The position numbers and the translations under genes are program-made. This document shows positions 1-8,052 of a DNA stretch of 64,000 nucleotides, in pieces. Under the pieces are notes generated by a model. That model was not told where the DNA came from, did no database searches, and was given only the letters and a program-made list of their open reading frames with translations. Every line of letters starts with the position of its first letter. Position 1 is the first letter of the stretch. Source of the stretch: Actinomadura chibensis NBRC 106107 (GTDB lineage: Bacteria > Actinomycetota > Actinomycetes > Streptosporangiales > Streptosporangiaceae); the NCBI RefSeq assembly GCF_001552135.1, contig NZ_BCQP01000055.1, positions 1 to 64,000 of the forward strand, written 5' to 3'.

Positions 1-929
1 CAGACCGTCCCGCACGTCTCGGTCAGCCCGTAGACCTGGACGAAGTCGCAGCCGAGCGCCGCCCGCGCGGCGGTCAGCAGCGCCGGGGCGATCGGGGAGC
101 TGCCGTAGGCGACCAGCCGCAGCGCGGACAGGTCGTGCTTCGCGACCTCGCCGCTGTCCACGATCGCGCGCAGCATCGCCGGGACGAGCTGCGCGTGCGT
201 CACGCCCTGCGCCTGGAGCGAGCCGAGGACGTGTCCGGGCGACGCGTCCGCGACCAGGACGATCCGCGCGCCGAGGCGCAGCCCGTACATCGTCCAGACG
301 CCCCCGGCCACGTGGAAGACCGGCGCGACGATCAGCAGGACGGGGGACTCCGGCCACTCCCACCCCGGATAGGCGTCGAGCGCCCTGATCCAGCGCCCGG
401 CCTCGTAGACCACGCCCTTCGCCCGCCCGCTGGTGCCGGACGTGTAGTACAGCAGCGTCGGGTCGCCGTCGCGGGTGCCGCGTCCCGCGTCCGGCTCGGC
501 GGGGAGACCGCCGTACCAGTCGCGGAAGCCGCCCGGCCCGCGGACGACCACGACGGGCGCGGCCGACCCGGCCGGCAGCGCGTCCCGCAGCAGCGGTTCG
601 AACTCCGCCTGGACGACGAACACCGCGGGCCCGGCGTCGGCGACCACGGCGCTCAGCTCGCGGGCGGACAGCCGCCAGTTCAGCGGGTTGGTCACCGCCC
701 CGACCCGCTCGGCGGCGAGGTGCAGCAGCGCGTAGTCGGGATGGTTGCGGCCGAGCCAGGCGACCCGGTCGCCGGGCCGCACCCCCGCGGCGCGCAGCCC
801 CGCGGCGATGCGGTCGGCGGCGTCGTCCACGTCCCGGTAGGTCAGCGGCGGCCCGTCGTGCCCGGCGAAGGCGACGGCGTCCGGCCGCAGCTCGGCGTGC
901 CCGCGGACGAGGGACTCGGTGGTGCGCAT
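1..929 (-). CDS. Acyl-CoA synthetase (AMP-dependent ligase), C-terminus beyond window
   Basis: ANL-superfamily ligase, predicted to activate a carboxylic acid to its acyl-CoA through an acyl-adenylate. The frame opens at an ATG (complement of 927-929) with MRTTESLVRGHAELRPDAVA and reads unbroken to the window edge. It contains the AMP/phosphate-binding signature LLYYTSGTSGRAKG near residue 160 and a later segment YGLTETCG (motif A5), so the N-terminal adenylation domain is present and only the C-terminal lid domain is missing. It starts 16 bases after the CoA-transferase stop and is likely co-transcribed with it. The substrate cannot be read from sequence; the neighbours suggest entry to the adjacent beta-oxidation-like pathway. 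Confidence 0.9.
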   Translation of the reverse strand, partial: MRTTESLVRGHAELRPDAVAFAGHDGPPLTYRDVDDAADRIAAGLRAAGVRPGDRVAWLGRNHPDYALLHLAAERVGAVTNPLNWRLSARELSAVVADAGPAVFVVQAEFEPLLRDALPAGSAAPVVVVRGPGGFRDWYGGLPAEPDAGRGTRDGDPTLLYYTSGTSGRAKGVVYEAGRWIRALDAYPGWEWPESPVLLIVAPVFHVAGGVWTMYGLRLGARIVLVADASPGHVLGSLQAQGVTHAQLVPAMLRAIVDSGEVAKHDLSALRLVAYGSSPIAPALLTAARAALGCDFVQVYGLTETCGTV

Positions 930-945
930 CGGCGGTGCTCCCTTG

Positions 946-2205
946 CTAGTGCCGGACGGCGGCGGTCGGACGGGGCGCGGCGGCGGGCCCGCCGTCCGGC
1001 GGGTCCACGCGCCGGACGACGCCCCGGGCGGCCAGCAGGTCGATCTCCTTCTCCGGGCATCCGGCCCACTCCCGCAGTACCCGCTCGGTGTCCGCGCCGA
1101 GCAGCGGGCCCGCCGCGCGGACGGCGCCCGGCGTCCGGCTCAGCTTCGGCACGACGCCCGGCATCGGGATCTCCAGCCCTGTGCCGGGGTCGGTGAGCCG
1201 TACGATCATCTCCCGGGCGGCGTAGTGGGCGTCGGCGAGCATGTCCGCCGGAGTGTAGATCCGCCCGCGCGGGACGGCGTGCTCGTCGAGCAGCCGCTCG
1301 GCCTCCGCGAGGGAGAGCCCGGCGACCCAGTCGCCGACGAGCTCGTCCAGCTCCGCCATGTTCCGGCCGCGCGCCTGGTGGGTGGCGAACCGGGGATCGT
1401 CCGCCAGCTCCGGGGCGCCCATCGCCGCGCACAGCCGGACGAACAGCGCGTCCCCGTTCGCGGCGATCAGCAGCTCGCCGCCGTCGGCCGCCCGGTAGAC
1501 GTTGGACGGCGCCACCCCGGGCAGCGTGCTGCCGGTCCTGGTCCGGGTGGAACCGGCGATCTCGTACTCGGCGAGCGTGGACTCCATCAGCGCGAACACC
1601 GCCTCGTACAGCGCGACGTCGATCTCCTGCCCGCGCCCGCTGCGGTGCCGCTCCTGGAGCGCGGCGAGGACGCCCATCACCGCGAACATCCCGGCGAGCG
1701 CGTCCCCGAGGCTGATCCCGACCCGCGTCGGCGGCCGGTCGGGATGGCCGGTGAGGGCGCGGATGCCGCCCATCGCCTCGCCGACGCTGCCGAACCCCCG
1801 GTCGCCCGCGCGCGGCCCGGTCTGCCCGAAGCCGGAGACGTGCGCCATGACCAGCCGCGGGTTCGCGGCGGACAGCGCGGCGTAGTCGAGGCCCCAGTCC
1901 GCCAGCCGGCCGGGGGCGAAGTTCTCGACCACGACGTCGGCGCGGTGCGCGAGCCGCCGCACGAGGTCCCGGCCGCGCGGGTCGCGCAGGTCGACGGCCA
2001 CGGAGCGCTTGTTGCGGGCGAGCTGGGCCCACCACAGCGACCGGCCGTCGCGCAGCACGCCCCAGCGGCGCATGGCGTCGCCGTCGCAGGGCTCGATCTT
2101 GACGACCTCGGCGCCGTAGTCGCCGAGGAGCTGGCCCGCGAACGGACCGGCGATGAAGCTGCCGAGTTCGAGGACCCGGACGCCGTCGAGGGGGGCGCGG
2201 CCCAC
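946..2205 (-). CDS. CaiB/BaiF family (class III) CoA-transferase
   Basis: A 419-residue protein of normal family length, predicted to move CoA between an acyl-CoA donor and an acid, in the cytoplasm. The N-terminus reads LDGVRVLELGSFIAGPFAGQLLGDYGAEVVKIE, the usual class III Rossmann opening, followed by RNKRSVAVDLRDPRGRDLV and VVVENFAPGRLADWGL, both strongly typical. It is the first gene of a leftward operon with the acyl-CoA synthetase. Its upstream region carries the palindrome at 2237-2254, matching the one before the oppositely running catabolic operon, so the nearby TetR protein probably controls it. A second, divergent CaiB/BaiF paralogue lies at 25643-26875. Confidence 0.95.
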   Translation of the reverse strand: MGRAPLDGVRVLELGSFIAGPFAGQLLGDYGAEVVKIEPCDGDAMRRWGVLRDGRSLWWAQLARNKRSVAVDLRDPRGRDLVRRLAHRADVVVENFAPGRLADWGLDYAALSAANPRLVMAHVSGFGQTGPRAGDRGFGSVGEAMGGIRALTGHPDRPPTRVGISLGDALAGMFAVMGVLAALQERHRSGRGQEIDVALYEAVFALMESTLAEYEIAGSTRTRTGSTLPGVAPSNVYRAADGGELLIAANGDALFVRLCAAMGAPELADDPRFATHQARGRNMAELDELVGDWVAGLSLAEAERLLDEHAVPRGRIYTPADMLADAHYAAREMIVRLTDPGTGLEIPMPGVVPKLSRTPGAVRAAGPLLGADTERVLREWAGCPEKEIDLLAARGVVRRVDPPDGGPAAAPRPTAAVRH

Positions 2206-2236
2206 GGAACCTCCCGAGGATGGGCGAAAAACTGAA

Positions 2237-2254
2237 ACTGAAACTAGCCTCAGT
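2237..2254. promoter_or_regulatory. 18-bp palindrome, probable TetR operator (site 1)
   Basis: ACTGAAACTAGCCTCAGT has ACTGA/TCAGT arms around a central CTAG and reads as an imperfect dyad (14 of 18 positions symmetric). It lies 32 bases upstream of the CoA-transferase start, where a repressor would block transcription. A partial extra half (ACTGAA) precedes it at 2231. The same arms and spacing recur at 3055-3072. Binding by the TetR protein encoded between the two sites is inference. Confidence 0.75.
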
Positions 2255-2316
2255 CTTCCGCGAGCGCAATCCCCCAGGGACGGTTCTAGGTCCGGACGGG
2301 CGGGGCGAAGACGGGG

Positions 2317-2946
2317 TCAGGCGGAGGGTTGGTCCCCGGGTTCGCCGTGGTAGACGGCGCGGTACCAGAGCAGGCTGAGCGTCTCGATCGCGGCCTCGTC
2401 GTCCGGCGGATCGACGTCGGTGTCGCCGCCCGACACCATCCACACCCAGCAGAACGCCTCCAGCACGGAGACGATCGCGGAGGCGAGCAGGCCGGGCGCG
2501 GCGCCGACGCGGTACCCCGACCGCTCGGCGTTCCTGATCCCGGCCCGGACGACGCGGATGCCGACGGCCCGGTGCTCGCGCCAGCGCTCGGCGAAGGTCT
2601 CGTCCGTCATGGACATCTGGAACACGCCCACCATCTCCGCCAGGTACTTGCGGTAGGTGGTCCAGTAGGCGCGGACGGCGGCGCGGATGCCGTCCATCGG
2701 GTCCTCGCCCCGGGCCTGGAACGAGCTCTCCAGGACCTCGACGGAGAACTGCTCAAGCAGCGCCTGGAGCAGCTCTTCCTTGTTCTCGTAGTAGTTGTAG
2801 AACGAGCCGGGGGACTTGCCCGCCGCGTGCGCGATGTCGGAGATCTTGGCGTTGAGGTAGCCCTGCTCCGCGAAGACCTTCCGGGCGGCGTCGAGGAACG
2901 CCGCCTCGGTTCGGCGCCCCTTGGGCGTCGGTGGGCTCGCAGGCAT
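2317..2946 (-). CDS. TetR/AcrR family transcriptional regulator
   Basis: A 209-residue TetR repressor. The N-terminal helix-turn-helix is clear: RRTEAAFLDAARKVFAEQGY (about residues 11-30), then AKISDIAHAAGKSPGSFYNYYENKEELL (about 33-60). The rest is the ligand/dimer domain, probably sensing an acyl-CoA or related pathway intermediate. It stands alone between the two catabolic operons, and near-identical palindromes sit in both operon promoters. The site at 3055-3072 also lies upstream of this gene, so autoregulation is possible. A better-supported regulator for this cluster is not visible. Confidence 0.93.
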   Translation of the reverse strand: MPASPPTPKGRRTEAAFLDAARKVFAEQGYLNAKISDIAHAAGKSPGSFYNYYENKEELLQALLEQFSVEVLESSFQARGEDPMDGIRAAVRAYWTTYRKYLAEMVGVFQMSMTDETFAERWREHRAVGIRVVRAGIRNAERSGYRVGAAPGLLASAIVSVLEAFCWVWMVSGGDTDVDPPDDEAAIETLSLLWYRAVYHGEPGDQPSA

Positions 2947-3054
2947 CCTCCATCCCTCCTGATGACGGCGGACCGATCCCCGCGCACACCTGCCTGACGG
3001 GCACCGAGTCTAGAGGATCACCCCGGTCCGGCGTGCTCACCGCGATTGACTAAA

Positions 3055-3072
3055 ACTGAATTTAGCATCAGT
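3055..3072. promoter_or_regulatory. 18-bp palindrome, probable TetR operator (site 2)
   Basis: ACTGAATTTAGCATCAGT has the same ACTGA-N8-TCAGT arms as the site at 2237-2254 and a shared TAG in the middle. It lies between the divergent TetR gene and the monooxygenase gene, about 70 bases before the latter's chosen start. Its position makes the longer reading from 3046 implausible as coding sequence. Confidence 0.75.
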
Positions 3073-3141
3073 ATTATTGCCGGGGCGGCGACCTGGGCCG
3101 CACCGGCGAACGTCCGACCGAAGGACCGAAGGGACGCACCC

Positions 3142-4524
3142 ATGGCGATGATGACCGGGGAGGAGTACCTCGCCTCACTCGACGACGGCCGGCGGGTCGT
3201 CGCCGAGGGCGAGGACGTCAAGGACCTCGCATCCCACCCGCAGTTCGCGACGGCGCTCAAGCTGGTGGGCGAGGGCTACGACCGGCACCACCGCCCCGGG
3301 CCGGACGCCAGCGGCCCGTACTTCAAGATCCCGCGCAGCCCCGCCGAGCTGAAGGACATCCTGGAGCTGCTGCTCGGCTGGGACATGGTCACCGTCACCA
3401 CCTCGCAGGGGCTGCTGGCGCTGCTCACGGCGGCGGCCCGGATCCGTCCGGCCAGCGCGGAGTACGCGCGGCGGATCGAGGACTACTTCGCCCACTGCCG
3501 GGACAACGACCTGCGCTGCGTCCAGGCGATCACCGACGCCAAGGGCGACCGCCGCGTCCCGCCGAGCGGGCAGGACGACCCCGACGTCTACACCCGCATC
3601 GTCGAGCGGCGCCCGGACGGCATCGTCGTCCGGGGCGCCAAGCTGCACATCTCGTCGGCGGCGGTGAGCCACGAACTGGTGGTGATGCCGACCAAGAACA
3701 TGAAGCCGGGCGAGGAGGACTGGGCGGTCGCCTGCGCGATCCCGGTGAACGCGCCGGGCGTGACGATCGTCAACACGAGCTACGCGCCGCGCGAGCGGGA
3801 GGCGGACTTCCCGGTCAGCTCCCGGCACAACATGCCGGAGGGGTTCGTCATCCTCGACGACGTGTTCGTCCCGCACGAGCGGGTGTTCCTCGCCGGGGAG
3901 ATCGAGCACTCGGCGACGTTCGCGCACTCGCTCGGGCTCTGGGAGCGCCTCGGCGGGACGGCCCACCTCGCCGAGTACGGCGACACGCTCGTCGGGCTCG
4001 CGCAGCTCATCGCCGAGGCCAACGGCACCGAGCGGGTCTCGCACATCCGCGAGAAGATCGCCGAGATGGTCATCTACGCGACGCTGGTGCGCGGCGCGCT
4101 GGAGGCGGCCATCGCCAACGCCGAGGCCAGCCCGGAGGGCTGGTACTTCCCGAGCGAGCTGTACACGAACGCGGCGAAGCACTACGGCGCGGCCGAGTTC
4201 AGCACGATGGTCCGGCACCTGCACGACATCGGCGGCGGGGCGATCGTCACGGCGCCGTCCATCAGCGACCTGGAGCACGCGGAGGTCGGGCCGTTCATCC
4301 GCAAGTACATGCGGACGAAGGACGGCGTCGACGGCGAGTACCGCACCCGCCTGTTCCACGCCATCCGCGACTTCACGGCGGACGCCTACGGCGGCTGGCA
4401 GCTCGTCACGATGCTCCAGTCCGGCGGCGGGCTCTACGCGCAGCGGCTCGTGGCCCGCAAGCACTACCCGATGGACGACGCGAAGGCCCTCGCCCGCAAG
4501 CTGGCCGGGCTCGCGGGGGACTGA
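3142..4524 (+). CDS. 4-hydroxyphenylacetate 3-hydroxylase (HpaB) family flavoprotein
   Basis: A 460-residue member of the HpaB / 4-hydroxybutyryl-CoA dehydratase flavoprotein superfamily. MTGEEYLASLDDGRRV near the start is the typical HpaB-family opening. RHLHDIGGGAIVTAPS and the tail AYGGWQLVTMLQSGGG, followed by AQRLVARKHY, match the C-terminal FAD-binding part. I see no conserved cysteine/histidine set for the dehydratase iron-sulfur cluster, so oxygenase-like chemistry is more likely. The ATG at 3142 was chosen because it follows an A/G-rich ribosome site (GAAGGACCGAAGGGA) and the longer in-frame start at 3046 would place the operator inside the gene. First gene of the rightward catabolic operon; a separate flavin reductase was not found. 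Confidence 0.85.
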   Translation: MAMMTGEEYLASLDDGRRVVAEGEDVKDLASHPQFATALKLVGEGYDRHHRPGPDASGPYFKIPRSPAELKDILELLLGWDMVTVTTSQGLLALLTAAARIRPASAEYARRIEDYFAHCRDNDLRCVQAITDAKGDRRVPPSGQDDPDVYTRIVERRPDGIVVRGAKLHISSAAVSHELVVMPTKNMKPGEEDWAVACAIPVNAPGVTIVNTSYAPREREADFPVSSRHNMPEGFVILDDVFVPHERVFLAGEIEHSATFAHSLGLWERLGGTAHLAEYGDTLVGLAQLIAEANGTERVSHIREKIAEMVIYATLVRGALEAAIANAEASPEGWYFPSELYTNAAKHYGAAEFSTMVRHLHDIGGGAIVTAPSISDLEHAEVGPFIRKYMRTKDGVDGEYRTRLFHAIRDFTADAYGGWQLVTMLQSGGGLYAQRLVARKHYPMDDAKALARKLAGLAGD

Positions 4525-4528
4525 ACCG

Positions 4529-5764
4529 GTGCCGAAGAACGACCCCACCAGGCCCACCGGCCCCGTCCCCAGCCTGGCCGAGTTCCGAGCCGAGGCCGAG
4601 CGGTTCCTGCGCTCGATCGCCGACGAGTTCACCGACGCCGGGCTCGCCGAGCGGCGCCGCGCGTCCGACCGCATCGCCGCCGTCGAGGAGCTGGGCGAGG
4701 AGCACGGGCTCCAGGTCAAGCGGGCGAGGGAGCTCCAGGCGCGGCTGTTCGACGCGGGCCTCGCCTGGCCGAGCGGCCCCGCCGACTGCGGCGGCCGCGG
4801 CCTCGGCCGCGAGTACGACCAGGTCGTGGACGACCTCCTCGGCGACCTCGGCTTCCCGTCCCGGGAGATGCTGTTCGTCGGGCTGCACATCGTCGCGCCC
4901 GCGATCGACGCGCACGCCGCGCCCGAGCTGCGGCGGCGGACGCTGACCGCGCTCTACCGCGCGGACGTCATCGGCTGCCAGCTCTTCTCCGAGCCCGGCG
5001 CCGGATCGGACCTCGCGGGCGTCGCGACCCGCGCCGTCCGGGACGGCGACGACTGGGTCCTCACCGGCCAGAAGGTGTGGACGTCGATGGGCCACCTCGC
5101 GGACGTGGGCGAGGCGCTGGTGCGCACCGACCCGTCCGCCCCCAAGCACGCCGGGCTGACCATGTTCCTGGTGGACATGCGCGCGCCCGGCGTGACCGTC
5201 CGCCCGATCCGGCAGATGACCGGCGGGTCGGCGTTCAACGAGGTGTTCCTGGACGGGGTCCGCGTCCCCGACGCGCACCGGATCGGGGGCGTCGGCGAGG
5301 GCTGGCGGGTCGCCGCGACGAGCCTCGGCAGCGAGCGCGCGACCATGGTCGGCGGCGACGGCCCGGTCAGCCCGTACGTGCTCGGACGGCTCGCCGCCCT
5401 GGTCGAGCGGCTCGGCGCGGCCGCCGACCCGGTGCACCGCCCGCAGATCGCCCGGACCGTCGCGGCCGTCGCCGCGATGCGCGCCGCCGCCGACCTCCCG
5501 GACGGCTCCTGGGGGCACGCGACGGCGCCCGTCGCCGGGTCCGTCCTGAAGATGCTCATGACCAGGGCCGTGGACGAGATCGCCGCGCTCGCGGCCGAGA
5601 CGCTCGGCGACCGCGCCTTCACCGACCCCGGCGAGCCCGACACCTTCGCCTGGTCGGAGTTCGTCCTCGGCGCCCCGGGACTGCACATCGCCGGGGGCAC
5701 CGACGAGATCCAGCTCGACATCATCGCCCAGCGCGGGCTCGGCCTGCCCCGGCCGCCGAAGTAA
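4529..5764 (+). CDS. Acyl-CoA dehydrogenase
   Basis: A 411-residue FAD-dependent acyl-CoA dehydrogenase introducing an alpha,beta double bond in an acyl-CoA. Visible signatures are GCQLFSEPGAGSDLAGVATRA (FAD/substrate region), WVLTGQKVWTSMGHLADVG, and a C-terminal IAGGTDEIQLDIIAQRGLGL where the usual GGTxEI motif ends the fold. The GTG at 4529 follows the previous stop by four bases, implying translational coupling. It is the longer, FadE-type architecture often paired with a second dehydrogenase subunit; the protein at 8049-9188 is a candidate partner. Substrate unknown. Confidence 0.93.
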   Translation: MPKNDPTRPTGPVPSLAEFRAEAERFLRSIADEFTDAGLAERRRASDRIAAVEELGEEHGLQVKRARELQARLFDAGLAWPSGPADCGGRGLGREYDQVVDDLLGDLGFPSREMLFVGLHIVAPAIDAHAAPELRRRTLTALYRADVIGCQLFSEPGAGSDLAGVATRAVRDGDDWVLTGQKVWTSMGHLADVGEALVRTDPSAPKHAGLTMFLVDMRAPGVTVRPIRQMTGGSAFNEVFLDGVRVPDAHRIGGVGEGWRVAATSLGSERATMVGGDGPVSPYVLGRLAALVERLGAAADPVHRPQIARTVAAVAAMRAAADLPDGSWGHATAPVAGSVLKMLMTRAVDEIAALAAETLGDRAFTDPGEPDTFAWSEFVLGAPGLHIAGGTDEIQLDIIAQRGLGLPRPPK

Positions 5765-5776
5765 GGACAGCACACG

Positions 5777-6871
5777 ATGGAATCCTTCATCCAACTGCGC
5801 AAGGGAACGACGCCGCGCCGAGTCCACCGCGACCTGGACGGGCTGAAGGAAGACGAGATGGGCCGGTCCGGGTTCACCGGCCGCACCACGTTCTTCTACC
5901 GCCGCAACGACCCGAGCGTGTACCGCGTCGAGGGCGACCTGCGGCCCCTCGACGTCCAGACGAACGACCTCGAACCGACCGACCTGCGCGACGCGGCGGG
6001 CGAGCCGCTGCTCCTGCTCAGCAACGACGACTGCCGGATCCTGCTCAGCCGCCGCGGCGAGGCCGCGCCGTTCTACGAGCGGAACGTCGACGGGGACGAG
6101 CTGTACTTCGTGCACCGCGGCACCGGGCACTTCGAGACCGAGTTCGGACGCCTGCCCTACCGTCCCGGCGACTACGTCTACCTGCCCAAGGCGACGACGT
6201 ACCGGCAGGTCCCGGACGGCGGCTCGCACCTGATCGTCATCGAGGCGCGGGAGGAGTTCCGGGTGCCGGAGGCGGGCGCGCTCGGCCGGTACTTCCCCTA
6301 CGACCCGGCGCTCGTCACCGTCCCCGAGCCGGAGGCGTTCGAGGAGCCCCGGCGGGACGAGCACGAGATCCGGCTCCGCCACCGCGGCGGCCGGACGTCG
6401 CTGTTCACCCGCCACCACCCGCTGGACGCCGAGGGCTGGCGCGGCGACAACTTCGCCTTCTCCTTCAACATCGACGACTACGACGCGATCACCTCCGAGA
6501 GCGTCCACCTGCCGCCGACGGTGCACCTGTTCATGCAGGCCACGGGCGTGTACGTGATGAACTTCCTGCCCCGTCCGGCCGAGTCGGTGCCGGGCGTCGA
6601 GCGGATCCCCTGGTACCACCGCAACGTCGACTACGACGAGGTCGCGTTCTACCACGGCGGCAGCGTGTTCGGCGTGGACATGCCCGCCGGGCTGCTGTCG
6701 CTCGTGCCGCAGGGCGTCCACCACGGCGTCCCGGAGCGGGCGCGGGAGCGGTCGCGGCGCAGGTTCGACGTCGACACGCGCGTGGAGTGGCAGGTCATCG
6801 CGGTCGACACGCGGCGGCGCCTCACCCCGAGCCGGGCCGTGCTCGAAGCCGCGCCGGGGGAGGACGCGTGA
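5777..6871 (+). CDS. Homogentisate 1,2-dioxygenase-like cupin
   Basis: A 364-residue two-cupin protein resembling homogentisate 1,2-dioxygenases, which open an aromatic ring with iron(II) and O2. The C-terminal half contains PWYHRNVDYDEVAFYHGG (His281, Glu288) and LVPQGVHHGVPE (His315/His316), matching the order of the HGO metal ligands. An N-terminal cupin with DELYFVHRGTGHFETEFG and YRPGDYVYLPKAT is also present. It is shorter than classical HGO (about 430-445 residues), so the substrate may differ. Its neighbours (HpaB-like oxygenase before, alpha/beta hydrolase after) would fit hydroxylation, ring opening and hydrolysis. It overlaps the next gene by GTGA. Confidence 0.8.
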   Translation: MESFIQLRKGTTPRRVHRDLDGLKEDEMGRSGFTGRTTFFYRRNDPSVYRVEGDLRPLDVQTNDLEPTDLRDAAGEPLLLLSNDDCRILLSRRGEAAPFYERNVDGDELYFVHRGTGHFETEFGRLPYRPGDYVYLPKATTYRQVPDGGSHLIVIEAREEFRVPEAGALGRYFPYDPALVTVPEPEAFEEPRRDEHEIRLRHRGGRTSLFTRHHPLDAEGWRGDNFAFSFNIDDYDAITSESVHLPPTVHLFMQATGVYVMNFLPRPAESVPGVERIPWYHRNVDYDEVAFYHGGSVFGVDMPAGLLSLVPQGVHHGVPERARERSRRRFDVDTRVEWQVIAVDTRRRLTPSRAVLEAAPGEDA

Positions 6872-8052
6872 CCGCCTCCGCCGACCGGTACGAGTACGAC
6901 CGCATCCCGTACCTGGTGGTCTTCAAGGACGACTCCGCCTACCGCGACACCTACGGCGGCGTGGTCGAGGACGTCGTGCTGGAGAGCTACCTGCTGAAGC
7001 CGCGCGGCGTCCCGTCCGACACGGTGCTCGTGTTCATGCACCCGATCGGCGGCGGCGCGTACCTGCCGATGAGCAACGCGCTGCCCAGGGCCGGGCACCA
7101 CGTCATCTACTGCAACAGCCGCTACCGGGGCGTGGACAGCGCGCTGATCATGGAGAAGGTCGTCCAGGACCTCGGCGCGTGCGTCCGGGACGCGCGGGAG
7201 CGGCTCGGCTACCGCAACGTGATCCTCGGCGGCTGGAGCGGCGGCGGGTCGCTGTCGCTGTACTACCAGCAGCAGGCGCAGTCGCCGACCGTCACCGCCA
7301 CGCCCGCCGGCGAGGCGCCCGACCTGACCGCGCTCGGGTTGCAGCCCGCCGACGGGATGATGCTGCTCGCCGCCCACGTCAGCAGGCACGGCACGCTCAC
7401 CGAATGGATGGACGCGTCCATCCTGGACGAGCGCGACCCGGAGAAGCGCGACCCGGAACTCGACCTCTACAACCCCGAGAACCCGAACCAGCCCCCGTAC
7501 ACCGAGGAGTTCCTGAGCCGGTACCGCCAGGCGCAGATCGACCGCAACCGGCGGATCACCGCCTGGGTCAAGGAGACCCTCGCGGACCTGCGCGCGAGCG
7601 GACGGCCGCTGGAGGAGCGCGGCTTCGTCACCCACGGCACGATGGCCGACCCGCGCTGGCTGGACCCGTCCGTCGACCCCAACGACCGGCGTCCCGGCTG
7701 GTGCTACCTGGGCGATCCCAAGGTCGTGAACATGGGCCCGGTGGGGCTGGCGCGCTTCTCCACGCTGCGGAGCTGGCTGTCGCAGTGGAGCTACGACGAC
7801 GCGCACGGCGACGGGCTGGCCTGCGCCGCCGACCTGGAGGTCCCGACGCTCGTCATCGGCAACTCCGCCGACGACGCCTGCACTCCGAGCCACACCCAGC
7901 GGCTCTACGAGGCGGTCGGGCACAAGGACAAGACGCTGCACACCGTCCAGGGCGCGAACCACTACTACTCGGGGCCGAGCCAGCGGCCGCACCTGGCCGA
8001 GGCCGTCGACACGATCACCGGATGGCTGGCCGAACGGGGCTGGGCGAGGTGA
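6868..8052 (+). CDS. Alpha/beta hydrolase
   Basis: A 394-residue alpha/beta-hydrolase starting at GTG, with a 4-base overlap with the cupin gene. The nucleophile elbow GGWSGGGS puts the serine at residue 124. VLVFMHPIGGGAY is the oxyanion-hole strand, VIGNSADDACTPSH supplies the acid, and GANHYYSGPS the histidine. The lid region (residues about 145-300) is long and rich in charged residues. It probably hydrolyses an ester, lactone or ring-fission product of the same pathway. Family members of this shape are seen beside catabolic acyl-CoA dehydrogenases; the substrate is not deducible. Confidence 0.85.
   Translation: MTASADRYEYDRIPYLVVFKDDSAYRDTYGGVVEDVVLESYLLKPRGVPSDTVLVFMHPIGGGAYLPMSNALPRAGHHVIYCNSRYRGVDSALIMEKVVQDLGACVRDARERLGYRNVILGGWSGGGSLSLYYQQQAQSPTVTATPAGEAPDLTALGLQPADGMMLLAAHVSRHGTLTEWMDASILDERDPEKRDPELDLYNPENPNQPPYTEEFLSRYRQAQIDRNRRITAWVKETLADLRASGRPLEERGFVTHGTMADPRWLDPSVDPNDRRPGWCYLGDPKVVNMGPVGLARFSTLRSWLSQWSYDDAHGDGLACAADLEVPTLVIGNSADDACTPSHTQRLYEAVGHKDKTLHTVQGANHYYSGPSQRPHLAEAVDTITGWLAERGWAR

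Noticed and set aside
842..2443. Long open frames antisense to the CoA-transferase (for example 842-2443 and 919-2235)
   Set aside because: Arg/Pro/Ala-rich translations without any family pattern. They are by-products of high GC; the CoA-transferase reading has all family motifs.
3046..3141. N-terminal extension of the HpaB-like gene from an ATG at 3046
   Set aside because: It would run through the operator palindrome at 3055-3072, has no ribosome site and adds no conserved residues.
5077..6867. Fusion of a long Arg-rich segment to the alpha/beta hydrolase (open frame from 5077)
   Set aside because: The upstream 597 codons are a shadow of the dehydrogenase and cupin genes; the hydrolase begins at the GTG at 6868.
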